A stretch of 64,000 bases of DNA from NCBI RefSeq assembly GCF_009192775.1, contig NZ_VTFX01000005.1:372001-436000 (forward strand), in the 5' to 3' direction. Shown here one piece after another: positions 1 through 7,619 of the stretch. The first letter of the stretch is position 1, and every line of letters begins with the position of its first letter. A model generated the notes under the pieces. It did not search any database and was not told the origin of the DNA. It saw only the letters and a program-made list of their open reading frames with translations. Origin of the DNA: Arthrobacter yangruifuii (GTDB lineage Bacteria; Actinomycetota; Actinomycetes; Actinomycetales; Micrococcaceae). Position numbers and translations under genes: made by a program.

Positions 1-1
1 T

Positions 2-82
2 CGGGACCCCGAAGTCATGGAGGCGGCCGCAGCCGCAGGAGTCACCATGTACTTCACCGGCGCCCGCCACTTCTTCCACTAA
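2..82 (+). CDS. purH: PurH C-terminus (partial, cut by window start)
   Basis: The reading frame entering from the left edge ends at TAA and encodes 26 residues finishing in FTGARHFFH. This resembles the conserved tail of bifunctional AICAR formyltransferase/IMP cyclohydrolase, which ends in a similar G-x-RHF-x-H motif. PurH performs the last two steps of IMP synthesis using 10-formyl-tetrahydrofolate. Only the tail is visible, so the call rests on this short motif; the strong hairpin just downstream supports a gene end here. Several one-carbon genes (purU, glyA, folD) lie further along. Confidence 0.75.
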   Translation, partial: RDPEVMEAAAAAGVTMYFTGARHFFH

Positions 83-96
83 CGCGGGGCCGATCC

Positions 97-133
97 CGGG
101 GGCGGTGCAGGTACTGCGCCGCCCCCGCTGTTT
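97..133 (+). terminator. Rho-independent terminator after purH
   Basis: A GC-rich hairpin with a stem of about 14 bp (97-110 with 114-127, one T-G wobble) and a 3-nt loop is followed by CTGTTTA. It sits 15 nt after the purH stop. Confidence 0.7.
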
Positions 134-245
134 AGGGCCCGGATAGTGGGCTGTGGCATAGTTGGACTCAAACACAAGCCAAAAAGACGGGTTCCGTCAT
201 GCCTCAAGACATGCTCCGGTGCCCACCAACACACTAGGAGAACGT

Positions 246-1481
246 GTGGCTGAGAAAATTAAGGTTGTGGGCTCTGTCGTTGAGCTCGACGGCGACGAGA
301 TGACCCGCATCATCTGGCAGTTCATCAAGGACCGCCTGATCAACCCGTACCTGGACGTAGACCTGAAGTACTACGACCTCTCCATCCAGAACCGCGATGC
401 AACCGATGACCAGGTCACCATTGACGCTGCCAACGCCATCAAGGAACACGGCGTGGGCGTTAAGTGCGCCACCATCACCCCGGACGAAGCACGCGTCGAG
501 GAATTCGGCCTGAAGAAGATGTGGGTCTCCCCGAACGGAACCATCCGCAACATCCTGGGCGGCGTGGTCTTCCGCGAGCCGATCATCATCTCCAACATCC
601 CGCGCCTGGTCCCGGGCTGGAACAAACCGATCATCATCGGCCGCCACGCCCACGGCGACCAGTACAAGGCCACGAACTTCAAGGTTCCCGGTGCCGGCAC
701 CCTGACGCTGACCTACACCCCGGCCGACGGCAGCGAAGAAATCAAGCAGCAGGTTGTCACGTACAACGAAGATGGCGGCGTCGCCATGGGTATGTACAAC
801 TTCAACGACTCGATCCGCGACTTCGCCCGGGCGTCCTTCGCCTACGGCCTGCAGCGCAACTACCCGGTGTACCTCTCCACCAAGAACACCATCCTGAAGG
901 CCTACGACGGCCAGTTCAAGGATCTGTTCCAGGAAGTCTTCGACGCCGAGTTCAAGGACCAGTTCGAAGCAGCCGGCCTCACCTACGAGCACCGCCTGAT
1001 CGATGACATGGTTGCCTCCGCGATGAAGTGGGAAGGCGGCTACGTCTGGGCCTGCAAGAACTACGACGGCGACGTCCAGTCCGACACCGTTGCACAGGGC
1101 TTCGGCTCACTGGGGCTGATGACCTCCGTGCTGATGACCCCGGACGGCCAGACCGTCGAGGCCGAAGCTGCACACGGCACGGTGACCCGTCACTACCGCC
1201 AGCACCAGCAGGGCAAGCCCACCTCCACGAACCCGATCGCCTCGATCTTCGCGTGGACCCGTGGCCTGATGCACCGCGGCAAGCTGGACAACACCCCCGA
1301 GGTCATCAACTTCGCCGAAACCCTTGAAGACGTTGTCATCAAGACGGTTGAATCCGGCAAGATGACCAAGGACCTGGCACTGCTGGTTGGCCCCGAGCAG
1401 CCGTACCTCACCACTGAAGAGTTCCTCGCCGCACTGGACGAGAACCTCAAGGCCCGTCTGGGCGCCGAGGTTGCAGCTTAG
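246..1481 (+). CDS. icd: NADP-dependent isocitrate dehydrogenase, homodimeric eukaryote-like type
   Basis: Oxidatively decarboxylates isocitrate to 2-oxoglutarate with NADP+ in the TCA cycle. At 411 residues it matches the short homodimeric (IDH1-like) class, not the 740-residue monomeric form found in some other actinobacteria. Visible motifs are SPNGTIRN at about residues 95-102 and [10 protein letters not shown] around residues 131-140 (the arginine equivalent to human IDH1 R132), plus [11 protein letters not shown] for NADP binding. The frame is open further upstream, but the GTG at 246 has AGGAG five bases before it and starts just before the conserved fold, so I chose it. A strong terminator follows, so it is probably a single-gene unit. 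Confidence 0.95.
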   Translation: MAEKIKVVGSVVELDGDEMTRIIWQFIKDRLINPYLDVDLKYYDLSIQNRDATDDQVTIDAANAIKEHGVGVKCATITPDEARVEEFGLKKMWVSPNGTIRNILGGVVFREPIIISNIPRLVPGWNKPIIIGRHAHGDQYKATNFKVPGAGTLTLTYTPADGSEEIKQQVVTYNEDGGVAMGMYNFNDSIRDFARASFAYGLQRNYPVYLSTKNTILKAYDGQFKDLFQEVFDAEFKDQFEAAGLTYEHRLIDDMVASAMKWEGGYVWACKNYDGDVQSDTVAQGFGSLGLMTSVLMTPDGQTVEAEAAHGTVTRHYRQHQQGKPTSTNPIASIFAWTRGLMHRGKLDNTPEVINFAETLEDVVIKTVESGKMTKDLALLVGPEQPYLTTEEFLAALDENLKARLGAEVAA

Positions 1482-1498
1482 GTTTTACTGCACTTCCG

Positions 1499-1539
1499 AC
1501 GACGGCGCGCTGCCCCTTACCGGGGCGGCGCGCCGTCGT
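1499..1539 (+). terminator. Terminator after icd
   Basis: An 18-bp stem (1499-1516 with 1522-1539, one T-G wobble) closes a 5-nt loop, 17 nt after the icd stop. The arm contains ACGACGGCG, which recurs in two other terminators of this window (7550 and 50699). Confidence 0.85.
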
Positions 1540-1615
1540 CGTTAACCGCGGGTGCTTCCCCGTCCATGAAGCACACGCGTAATAAATAGCCACGGGGCAC
1601 CCGCGGTGCCACCAT

Positions 1616-2593
1616 GTGGGAATGTCGAATTCCACCACAGCGCCGCCCGGGCCCGGCGCCGCGAAAAGCGCCGAAGAGCGAAGCGCCCGCATAGCGGTTA
1701 CCGTTTTCCCGCTGCTGATTGTTGCCGGGGGAGCGGTGGCGCTGTTCTTTCCGCAGCCCTTCACCGGCCTGTCCGGCTACATCAATCCGGGTCTGATGCT
1801 CATTATGTTCGGAATGGGCCTGACCCTGACCCTGCCGGACTTCGCGCTGGTGGTCCGGCAGCCGCTGCCCGTCCTGCTGGGTGTGGTGGCCCAGTTCGTG
1901 ATTATGCCCCTGCTGGGCTTCGGGATTGCCTGGGCACTGCAGCTGAGTCCTGAACTCGCGGCCGGCGTGATCCTGGTCGGCTGCGCGCCCGGCGGCACGG
2001 CATCGAACGTGGTCACCTACCTTGCCCGCGGCAACGTGGCCCTCTCCGTGGCGATGACCTCCGTGTCCACCCTGCTGGCCCCTCTGCTCACGCCGCTGCT
2101 CGCGCTCTGGCTCGCCGGCCGGTATATGGCGGTCGACGCCGGGTCCATGGCGTGGTCGATCGTCCAGATTGTCCTGATTCCCGTCATTCTGGGACTGGTG
2201 ATCCGCGCACTTGTGCCCCGGCTGGTGGACCGGGTCCTGCCCGTGCTGCCGTGGATCTCGGTCGCGGCCATCACCTTCGTGGTCATTGCCGTGGTCTCGG
2301 GAAGCGCGGAGGCCATCTTCACCGCAGGCTGGCTGATCCTGCTGGCGGTGGTGCTGCACAATGGCCTGGGCCTGGGGCTGGGTTACGGTGCCGCCAAGCT
2401 GTTCCGGCAGCCGATCCCCTCACGGCGGACGATGGCCATTGAGGTGGGTATGCAGAACTCCGGGCTCGCCGCGGGACTGGCGAAACAGTACTTTGCCCCG
2501 GAGGCGGCCCTGCCGGCAGCGGTCTTCTCGGTCTGGCACAACGTCTCGGGCGCTTTGATGGCTGCCATCTGGCAGCGCAGGCCCTCGGCCTGA
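1616..2593 (+). CDS. Bile acid:sodium symporter (BASS) family transporter
   Basis: A membrane protein of 325 residues with about nine or ten hydrophobic segments. The BASS signatures are clear: GCAPGGTASN at residues 122-131, followed by a long amphipathic helix, and EVGMQNSGLA at about 276-285, which supplies the Na+ ligands. Members of this family import organic anions with sodium (bile acids, pyruvate, pantoate, 2-keto acids); the substrate here cannot be read from sequence. Start is uncertain between GTG 1616 and ATG 1622, and no clear Shine-Dalgarno is visible. It lies alone, bounded by terminators. Confidence 0.88.
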   Translation: MGMSNSTTAPPGPGAAKSAEERSARIAVTVFPLLIVAGGAVALFFPQPFTGLSGYINPGLMLIMFGMGLTLTLPDFALVVRQPLPVLLGVVAQFVIMPLLGFGIAWALQLSPELAAGVILVGCAPGGTASNVVTYLARGNVALSVAMTSVSTLLAPLLTPLLALWLAGRYMAVDAGSMAWSIVQIVLIPVILGLVIRALVPRLVDRVLPVLPWISVAAITFVVIAVVSGSAEAIFTAGWLILLAVVLHNGLGLGLGYGAAKLFRQPIPSRRTMAIEVGMQNSGLAAGLAKQYFAPEAALPAAVFSVWHNVSGALMAAIWQRRPSA

Positions 2594-2632
2594 CAGCCGG
2601 TTCGCACGGCGAGGGGCAGCCCAGGACATACC

Positions 2633-2674
2633 GCGGGCCCCGGAGATTGGTCTCCGGGGCCCGCAGTGCTTTTC
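2633..2674 (+). terminator. Terminator between convergent BASS transporter and hsp20 genes
   Basis: A perfect 14-bp stem (2633-2646 with 2651-2664) with a TTGG loop, followed by AGTGCTTTT on the plus strand. It can serve the plus-strand transporter and possibly the facing hsp20 gene. Confidence 0.8.
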
Positions 2675-2685
2675 AGGGGTGGGAA

Positions 2686-3225
2686 CTAAATGCCCGCACC
2701 CTTGTCGCCGGACGACGAAGGGCCGCTGGAACCGGGCGACGCCGAGCCAGAGGACCCGCCGCTGCCCGAGGAGGAGACCGACGCCGGCTCCGACGTGGAC
2801 TGGCCGGAGATGGTGTGGTCATCCTTGTAGGCCGCGGCAACCTCGATCTTGCGGGGCTTGGAGCGTTCGCTCACCGGGATGAACACGCTCAGCACGCCGT
2901 TCTCATACTTGGCGGAAATCGACTCGATATCAATGCCCTGGCCGAGGTTCAGCTGCCGCAGGAAACTTCCGCTTTCCCGCTCACGGGTCAGCCAGGTTGC
3001 ACCCTCGGAAGTCTGGATGGTCCGTTCGGCCCGGATGGTCAGCAACTGGCCGTCCACGTCCACATCCACCGAACCCGGGTCGATGCCCGGCAGGTCCGCA
3101 TTGAGGATGTAGTGGTCGCCTTCCCGGTACAGGTCTATCGGCATCAGCCGGAGCCGCTGCCTCGGATCGAGGAGGGCACCGGCAACCCGGTCGAGCTCGC
3201 GGAATGGATCAAACTTCATCGCCAT
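2686..3225 (-). CDS. Hsp20/alpha-crystallin small heat shock protein
   Basis: An ATP-independent chaperone that holds unfolding proteins. Of its 179 residues, about 28-131 form the alpha-crystallin domain, with the typical AKYENGVLSVFIPV motif near 105-118 and an I-x-V element (RKIEV) near 126-130. The last 40 residues are an unusual Ser/Gly/Pro-rich low-complexity tail. I chose ATG 3225 (AGGAG at 3235-3239, spacing 9); an ATG at 3231 is only 3 nt from the same site, and the frame runs further up without conservation. A HAIR-type inverted repeat sits 80 bp upstream, suggesting HspR control as for mycobacterial acr2. Confidence 0.92.
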   Translation of the reverse strand: MAMKFDPFRELDRVAGALLDPRQRLRLMPIDLYREGDHYILNADLPGIDPGSVDVDVDGQLLTIRAERTIQTSEGATWLTRERESGSFLRQLNLGQGIDIESISAKYENGVLSVFIPVSERSKPRKIEVAAAYKDDHTISGQSTSEPASVSSSGSGGSSGSASPGSSGPSSSGDKGAGI

Positions 3226-3303
3226 TGTCATCAACTCCTGTTGCACCGGCACCCGGCAGGGTCCCGGTGGTGGAATGCTGTTGTTGGAAAAGGCCCGCTC
3301 AAG

Positions 3304-3324
3304 GTTGAGTCTTCCCGACTCAAC
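3304..3324 (-). promoter_or_regulatory. HAIR-like operator (HspR binding site) upstream of hsp20
   Basis: GTTGAGT-N7-ACTCAAC is a perfect inverted repeat differing only in the outermost base of each arm from the HspR HAIR consensus CTTGAGT-N7-ACTCAAG. It lies 79-99 bp before the hsp20 start. A possible -10 (TAGCCT, minus strand, about 3327-3332) lies just upstream, so a bound repressor would cover the transcription start. Confidence 0.7.
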
Positions 3325-3407
3325 GATGCAATTCAGGCTAGCACCGGGCACTTTCGACTGCTAGGTTCCGGTTGCGGTTTCCGTCCTCCGGTGCCCGTTT
3401 TCTCCGG

Positions 3408-4877
3408 TCACCCCAGCGGCCAGGAGTGTACGGCGGCATTCGTGTGCATGTTCTCCCAGTACAGCCGCGAGAGCTCGCGCAGAGCTGCCGGTCGCTGCAG
3501 CCCGGTGCCTTCCAGGCGGCGCAGCGTGGCGATCTGCCAGGCGGCCCCGTTCTGCTCGGTGCGGGCCCGCTCCGCCACCACGGAGAGATAACGGTCAATC
3601 AGGGAGGAATCCACCTTTAGCTCCCTCAGCCCTTCGGCAGCCTGCGGAACGAGATGGCGCAGAATCAGTTCCGCCACGGGAATCTCGCCGATTCCGGGCC
3701 AGTACACCGAGGCCTCCAGCCCGTGCCGGGCGCAGTTGAGGAAGTTGTCCGATGCCGTCTTGAACGCAACGCGGCTCCACAGCGGGCGGTCAGCCGTGCG
3801 GAGGTACTCTACGAGGCCGTAGTAGAACGCAGCATTGGCCACGACGTCCAGGACGGACGGACCGGCCGGCAGGACGCGGTTCTCCAGCCGCAGGTTGGGT
3901 GTCCCGCTGCCCGGATCGTAGATCGGGCGGTTCCAGCGGTAAACCGTGCCGTTATGCAGGCGCAGCTCGGAAAGCAGCGGTGCGCCCAGGGCGGTGGCGT
4001 CCGCACCGTTTTCCGAAAGCTCCGGAAGCAGCGCGGGAAAATAACGCACGTTTTCCTCGAACAGGTCGAATATCGAGGTAATCCAGCGCTCCCCGAACCA
4101 GACGCGCGGGCGCACGCCCTGAGTGCGCATTTCCGGCGGGCGGGTGTCAATGGCCTGCTTGAAGAGTTCGATCCGGGTTTCGTGCCAGAGCAGATGCTCC
4201 ATGAAGATCGGGGAATTCGCGGCAAGGGCAACCTGCGGCGCCGCGATCATCTGCGCCGCGTTCCAGGCCGGCGCGAACTGATCAGGGGAGACTTCCAAAT
4301 GCAGCTGGACCGAAGTGCATGCAGCCTCCGGGGCAATGTTCTGCGCGTAGAAGGACAGGGGCTCCGGACCTGCCAGATCCAGGAAGACGTCCTCCCCGCG
4401 CGCCTGGAGGACTGACGTGTTCAGCGCGGCATAGCGCTGGCCGCTGCTGAGCCAGTCCCAGCCGTCCATGAAGCGGGGGGTCAAGGTGGGGAGGATTCCC
4501 ACCATCATGATGTCCGCGGCTTCCTGGGCTGCCCGTTCATCCGCGCGGTTCAACTGCATGCGCAGGCTGTCTTCCAGCTCCTTTAGCCCAAACTGGCCCA
4601 CCGCCATCGCGGGGTGGTTCATTTCGATGTTGAAGGCACCGATCTCGGTCTGGAAGGCCGGATCAGCAATGCGCTCGAGGACGGCCTTGTTCCGCAGGGC
4701 GGGGGAGAAGTCCCGGTTGGTCAGGTTCAGCTCAAGTTCCAGGCCGATGCTGGCCGTGTCCGCAAACTGTGCGGTGGAAAGGTAATGAGCGAAGTGGTCG
4801 AGGTTTTCCAGCAGGCGCTGCCGGTAGGCTGTGCGCTGCGCGCGGCTGAAAGTCCTGCTCGTGACTTCTGCACCCAT
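3408..4877 (-). CDS. Glutamate-cysteine ligase family (GCS2-type) protein
   Basis: A 489-residue soluble protein with the carboxylate-amine ligase fold typical of the GCS2 family: GLELELNL near residues 45-52 and EIGAFNIEMNHP near 78-89 are the acidic metal/ATP-binding strands, and SVQLHLEVSPD supplies another. Family members join an amino acid to the gamma-carboxyl of glutamate. Because actinobacteria normally use mycothiol, the true substrate is open; gamma-glutamyl ligation to another amine is possible. It is the second gene of a pair, 9 nt after an uncharacterised membrane-protein gene. Confidence 0.8.
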   Translation of the reverse strand: MGAEVTSRTFSRAQRTAYRQRLLENLDHFAHYLSTAQFADTASIGLELELNLTNRDFSPALRNKAVLERIADPAFQTEIGAFNIEMNHPAMAVGQFGLKELEDSLRMQLNRADERAAQEAADIMMVGILPTLTPRFMDGWDWLSSGQRYAALNTSVLQARGEDVFLDLAGPEPLSFYAQNIAPEAACTSVQLHLEVSPDQFAPAWNAAQMIAAPQVALAANSPIFMEHLLWHETRIELFKQAIDTRPPEMRTQGVRPRVWFGERWITSIFDLFEENVRYFPALLPELSENGADATALGAPLLSELRLHNGTVYRWNRPIYDPGSGTPNLRLENRVLPAGPSVLDVVANAAFYYGLVEYLRTADRPLWSRVAFKTASDNFLNCARHGLEASVYWPGIGEIPVAELILRHLVPQAAEGLRELKVDSSLIDRYLSVVAERARTEQNGAAWQIATLRRLEGTGLQRPAALRELSRLYWENMHTNAAVHSWPLG

Positions 4878-4886
4878 GGCCCGCTA

Positions 4887-5423
4887 CTAGTTCTTCAGGC
4901 CCTTGAGGACATTGGCAGGGCGTTGCATTTCACCATGCTGGGCGCCCATCACTATGACGGCCCCGGACAGCACCGGGAGGCTCCACTGCAGGATTTTCAG
5001 CTGGCGCTGGGCGGACTTCAGTTCCTTGGATGCGCCTTCGCGGGGTTCCGTGGCTCCCTGGCCGCCCTCCTCTGCCAGCTTCCCGACCTTGCTGCCAAGA
5101 ATGCCCGAATACAGCGTGGCTACGGCGGCGAGCACGGTAACCGCCGTTTTGTAGACGGTGAGGGCGCCGACGCCTTCCTGCTTGGCCACCCGCGTTTTGT
5201 TGTCGCCCACCAGTGCCAGCCCGGCAAGGAGGTGCAGGCCAATTGCGCCGGCTTGGACGGGTGCCCATTTCTTCCAGCCGAGCGCGGAAAGCCGGGTCCG
5301 TTCGGCCGGGTCCTTGGCCTCGGCCGCAGCGCCGTTCAGGCCCACGGCACCCATGAGGGAGCCTCCGAACCAGGCAGCCGCCGTCAGGTCATGGACAGAG
5401 CGCGCTATGAGGTTTGCTGCCAA
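4887..5423 (-). CDS. Conserved hypothetical membrane protein
   Basis: A protein of 178 residues with about four hydrophobic segments (roughly 11-33, 56-74, 88-109 and 142-162) and a charged loop between the last two. I recognise no named domain. It begins with MAANLIARSVHDL and ends in a basic tail. It is the first gene of a two-gene minus-strand unit with the GCS2-type ligase, so a functional link is possible but unproven. Its promoter lies in the AT-rich divergent region beyond 5424. Confidence 0.7.
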   Translation of the reverse strand: MAANLIARSVHDLTAAAWFGGSLMGAVGLNGAAAEAKDPAERTRLSALGWKKWAPVQAGAIGLHLLAGLALVGDNKTRVAKQEGVGALTVYKTAVTVLAAVATLYSGILGSKVGKLAEEGGQGATEPREGASKELKSAQRQLKILQWSLPVLSGAVIVMGAQHGEMQRPANVLKGLKN

Positions 5424-5550
5424 GGGATGCTCCTGTGGGTAGTGAGCCGGGGGTGCAGCCGTACCGGAAATCCGGCGGGAACGGGCTCCGCGGCTCTACT
5501 GAATCGGTGCCAAAAGACAACCATGCACAGGGGTAAATAGCAAGGGCACT

Positions 5551-5583
5551 TATAATTCTAACACGCTACACATTCATAACTAA
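5551..5583. promoter_or_regulatory. AT-rich divergent promoter region
   Basis: The intergenic region 5424-5649 is distinctly AT-rich between about 5535 and 5600. On the plus strand a perfect -10 TATAAT occurs at 5551-5556, without a convincing -35. On the minus strand TTAGTT (5583-5578) and TAGAAT (5560-5555) are separated by 17 bp, a plausible promoter for the 4887-5423 gene. Confidence 0.45.
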
Positions 5584-5649
5584 GTGTGCTTATTATCGGT
5601 GTACGAACCATCCAATCTTGATCAGCAGTTGCAATGACGAAAGAGAGCG

Positions 5650-6432
5650 ATGATGACAGAGAATTTCACTCCGCGCGACGGAAGCCATGCAGCAACACCG
5701 GCTGGAAGCACCAGTGATTCCACCGCCTCGGCGAAGGCCGAAGCGGCCAAGCAGCAGGCAGGCGACATCGCCCAGCAGGCCAAGGGTAACGCGGCGCAGG
5801 TGGCGGACACCGCCAAATCCGAAGCAGCCGGCGTCGCCTCCGAGGTGAAGAGCAATGCTCAGGATCTGTTCATGCAGGCACGCTCCGATCTCACCGAGCA
5901 GGCCGGCGTACAGCAGCAGAAGGTGGCCGAAGGACTCCGGTCCATGGCCGATGAGCTGCATTCCATGGCACAGTCCGGCCAGTCAGGCGTTGCCACCGAT
6001 CTCGTAGGCCAGGCAGCCAGCCGTGCCTCGTCCGCCGCAACGTGGCTTGACGGGCGCGATCCGGGATCCCTGCTGGACGAGGTCAAGGGCTTTGCCCGTC
6101 AGCGTCCGGTGGCCTTCCTCGCCATTGCAGCCGGAGCCGGTTTCCTTGCCGGGCGCCTGAACAAGGGCCTGAGCGCGGGGCTCCCGAACCAGGGCGGCGC
6201 CGCAACCGGAGCTGCAGGCCAGCACACGGCCCCGGCCGTGCCGCCGGTGCCTCCCGTGCCGCCGGCACCCGGAGCGCAGCCCACGGTCGGCACTCCCGGT
6301 GCCGTTGCCGACCCCTTCGGCACCGAACCCGTCCGCCCGGCCGGTACCGGCCCGGCCTCGGCACAGACACTTCCGCCCACCCCTTCCACTGGTGTTCCGG
6401 CAGCTGATCCCTACAGCGGTGGTCGGCACTGA
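5650..6432 (+). CDS. Ala/Gln-rich amphipathic protein with one membrane segment, first of a Holin-X/DUF3618 cluster
   Basis: 260 residues in three parts: residues about 27-105 are rich in Ala, Lys, Gln and Ser with repeating KAEAAKQQAGDIAQQAKGN-like heptads (LEA-like, probably helical); about 150-168 form one hydrophobic segment (PVAFLAIAAGAGFLAGRL); about 190-260 are a Pro/Gly-rich tail. No catalytic motif is visible. The stop overlaps the start of the Holin-X gene (TGATG), so the two are translationally coupled. The product is probably an envelope or stress-related protein; no function is established. Two adjacent ATGs are possible starts. Confidence 0.8.
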   Translation: MMTENFTPRDGSHAATPAGSTSDSTASAKAEAAKQQAGDIAQQAKGNAAQVADTAKSEAAGVASEVKSNAQDLFMQARSDLTEQAGVQQQKVAEGLRSMADELHSMAQSGQSGVATDLVGQAASRASSAATWLDGRDPGSLLDEVKGFARQRPVAFLAIAAGAGFLAGRLNKGLSAGLPNQGGAATGAAGQHTAPAVPPVPPVPPAPGAQPTVGTPGAVADPFGTEPVRPAGTGPASAQTLPPTPSTGVPAADPYSGGRH

Positions 6433-6857
6433 TGAGTACCGAAATCCCTCCCACCCCCGCACAGGCCAAGGCGGAGTCCACTTCTCTGGGTGATCTCCTC
6501 GGCCAGGTCACGCAGGACATGTCCACCCTGATGCGCCAGGAAGTGGAACTGGCAAAGGTCGAGCTGAAACAGTCAGGGACCCGTGCAGGCAAGGGTGCCG
6601 GCTTGCTCGGGGGAGCAGCCGTAGCAGGCTACTTTGTCCTCCTGTTCCTGTCGGTGGCCCTTTGGTACGCACTGGGCACAACGGCGATCGGCTTCGGCTG
6701 GTCCGCAGTCATCGTGGCGGTACTCTGGGCCATTGTTGCCGCCATCCTGGCCTCGCGCGGGCGCAAGGAACTCAAGAAGATCAAGGGCATGCCGCAGACG
6801 TCCGAAACGCTGCAGGAAATTCCCCAGACCATGAAACCAAGCGAGGAAACACGATGA
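6432..6857 (+). CDS. Phage holin family protein (Holin-X superfamily III)
   Basis: A protein of 141 residues: an amphipathic N-terminal helix (LGDLLGQVTQDMSTLMRQEVELAKVELKQ, about 20-48) followed by two transmembrane segments (about 56-79 and 84-108) and a charged tail. This is the layout of the actinobacterial Holin-X family (Pfam PF07332), usually chromosomal and not phage-borne. The name does not imply lysis; the role is unknown. It overlaps the preceding gene by 1 nt and the next by 4 nt, forming a tight three-gene operon. No phage genes are nearby. Confidence 0.85.
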   Translation: MSTEIPPTPAQAKAESTSLGDLLGQVTQDMSTLMRQEVELAKVELKQSGTRAGKGAGLLGGAAVAGYFVLLFLSVALWYALGTTAIGFGWSAVIVAVLWAIVAAILASRGRKELKKIKGMPQTSETLQEIPQTMKPSEETR

Positions 6858-7483
6858 GTGAAAACCCGGATGAGATCCGCGCCGACATCGAAGCAACCCG
6901 CCGGCGCCTTGGCACCAACGTGGACGCAGTGGCGGACAAGGTAACCCCCTCCCACATCGTCCAGCGCCAGACGGACAAGATGAAGGACAAGGTATTCGGA
7001 GTGAAGGACAAGGTGATGGGTGTGGCCGATTCAATGGGTAACAGCGCAGGCAACACCGGCAGCAGGATCAGCGGCAGTGCCTCCGATATGGGCTCCAGCG
7101 TCTCCGACGGCATGTCGGCCGCCGGTTCGGCTGTCCAGGGTGCGCCGGCGAAGCTGGCTGGCCAGGCGCAGGGCAACCCCGTGGCCGCCGGCCTGATCGC
7201 CTTCGGTGCCGGCCTGCTGGCCGCAACCCTGATTCCCGCCAGCGACAAGGAACGCGTTGCTGCCGACAACCTCAAGACTGCCGCGCAGCCGATGACGGAT
7301 GAGCTGGCCGGAGCCGCCAAGGAAATGGCCCAGGGCCTGAAGGAGCCGGCACAGGAAGCGGTGGAGAACATCAAGGCCACCGCCACCGACGCCGCGCAGA
7401 ACGTGAAGTCCGAGGGCCAGGCTGCAGCATCCGACGTCAAGGACTCCGCTTCGGAGGCTCCGCAGAACGTCAAGAACGCCTAA
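6854..7483 (+). CDS. DUF3618 domain protein
   Basis: A protein of 209 residues. The N-terminus reads SENPDEIRADIEATRRRLGTNVDAVADKV, the signature of DUF3618, a short helical domain common in actinobacteria. It is followed by Lys/Ser-rich amphipathic repeats, one hydrophobic segment at about 105-120 (VAAGLIAFGAGLLAATLIP) and a C-terminal Ala/Lys/Gln-rich LEA-like stretch. Start at ATG 6854 overlaps the Holin-X stop by 4 nt. The three genes together encode membrane-tethered helical proteins; a shared envelope or osmotic-stress function is my inference. A very strong terminator follows. Confidence 0.85.
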   Translation: MSENPDEIRADIEATRRRLGTNVDAVADKVTPSHIVQRQTDKMKDKVFGVKDKVMGVADSMGNSAGNTGSRISGSASDMGSSVSDGMSAAGSAVQGAPAKLAGQAQGNPVAAGLIAFGAGLLAATLIPASDKERVAADNLKTAAQPMTDELAGAAKEMAQGLKEPAQEAVENIKATATDAAQNVKSEGQAAASDVKDSASEAPQNVKNA

Positions 7484-7549
7484 GCAGCAGGACCTGCCCG
7501 GCACACTCCCCGGCGGTTCCTGTGGCCCCTGCGGGTGATCCCGGACAGC

Positions 7550-7597
7550 AAACGACGGCGGTGCCGCACCTTCGCAGGTGCGGCACCGCCGTCGTTT
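7550..7597. terminator. Bidirectional terminator between DUF3618 gene and oxidoreductase gene
   Basis: A perfect 22-bp stem (7550-7571 with 7576-7597) with a TCGC loop begins in AAA and ends in TTT, so it works on both strands between two convergent genes. Its arm AACGACGGCGGT is shared with the terminator at 50699. Confidence 0.9.
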
Positions 7598-7619
7598 GTG
7601 CGTGGGGTCATGCGTCCGC

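Noticed and set aside
6432-6857. Possible prophage remnant because of the holin-like protein
   Set aside because: The Holin-X family is usually chromosomal in actinobacteria; no integrase, attachment repeat, endolysin or structural gene is nearby.
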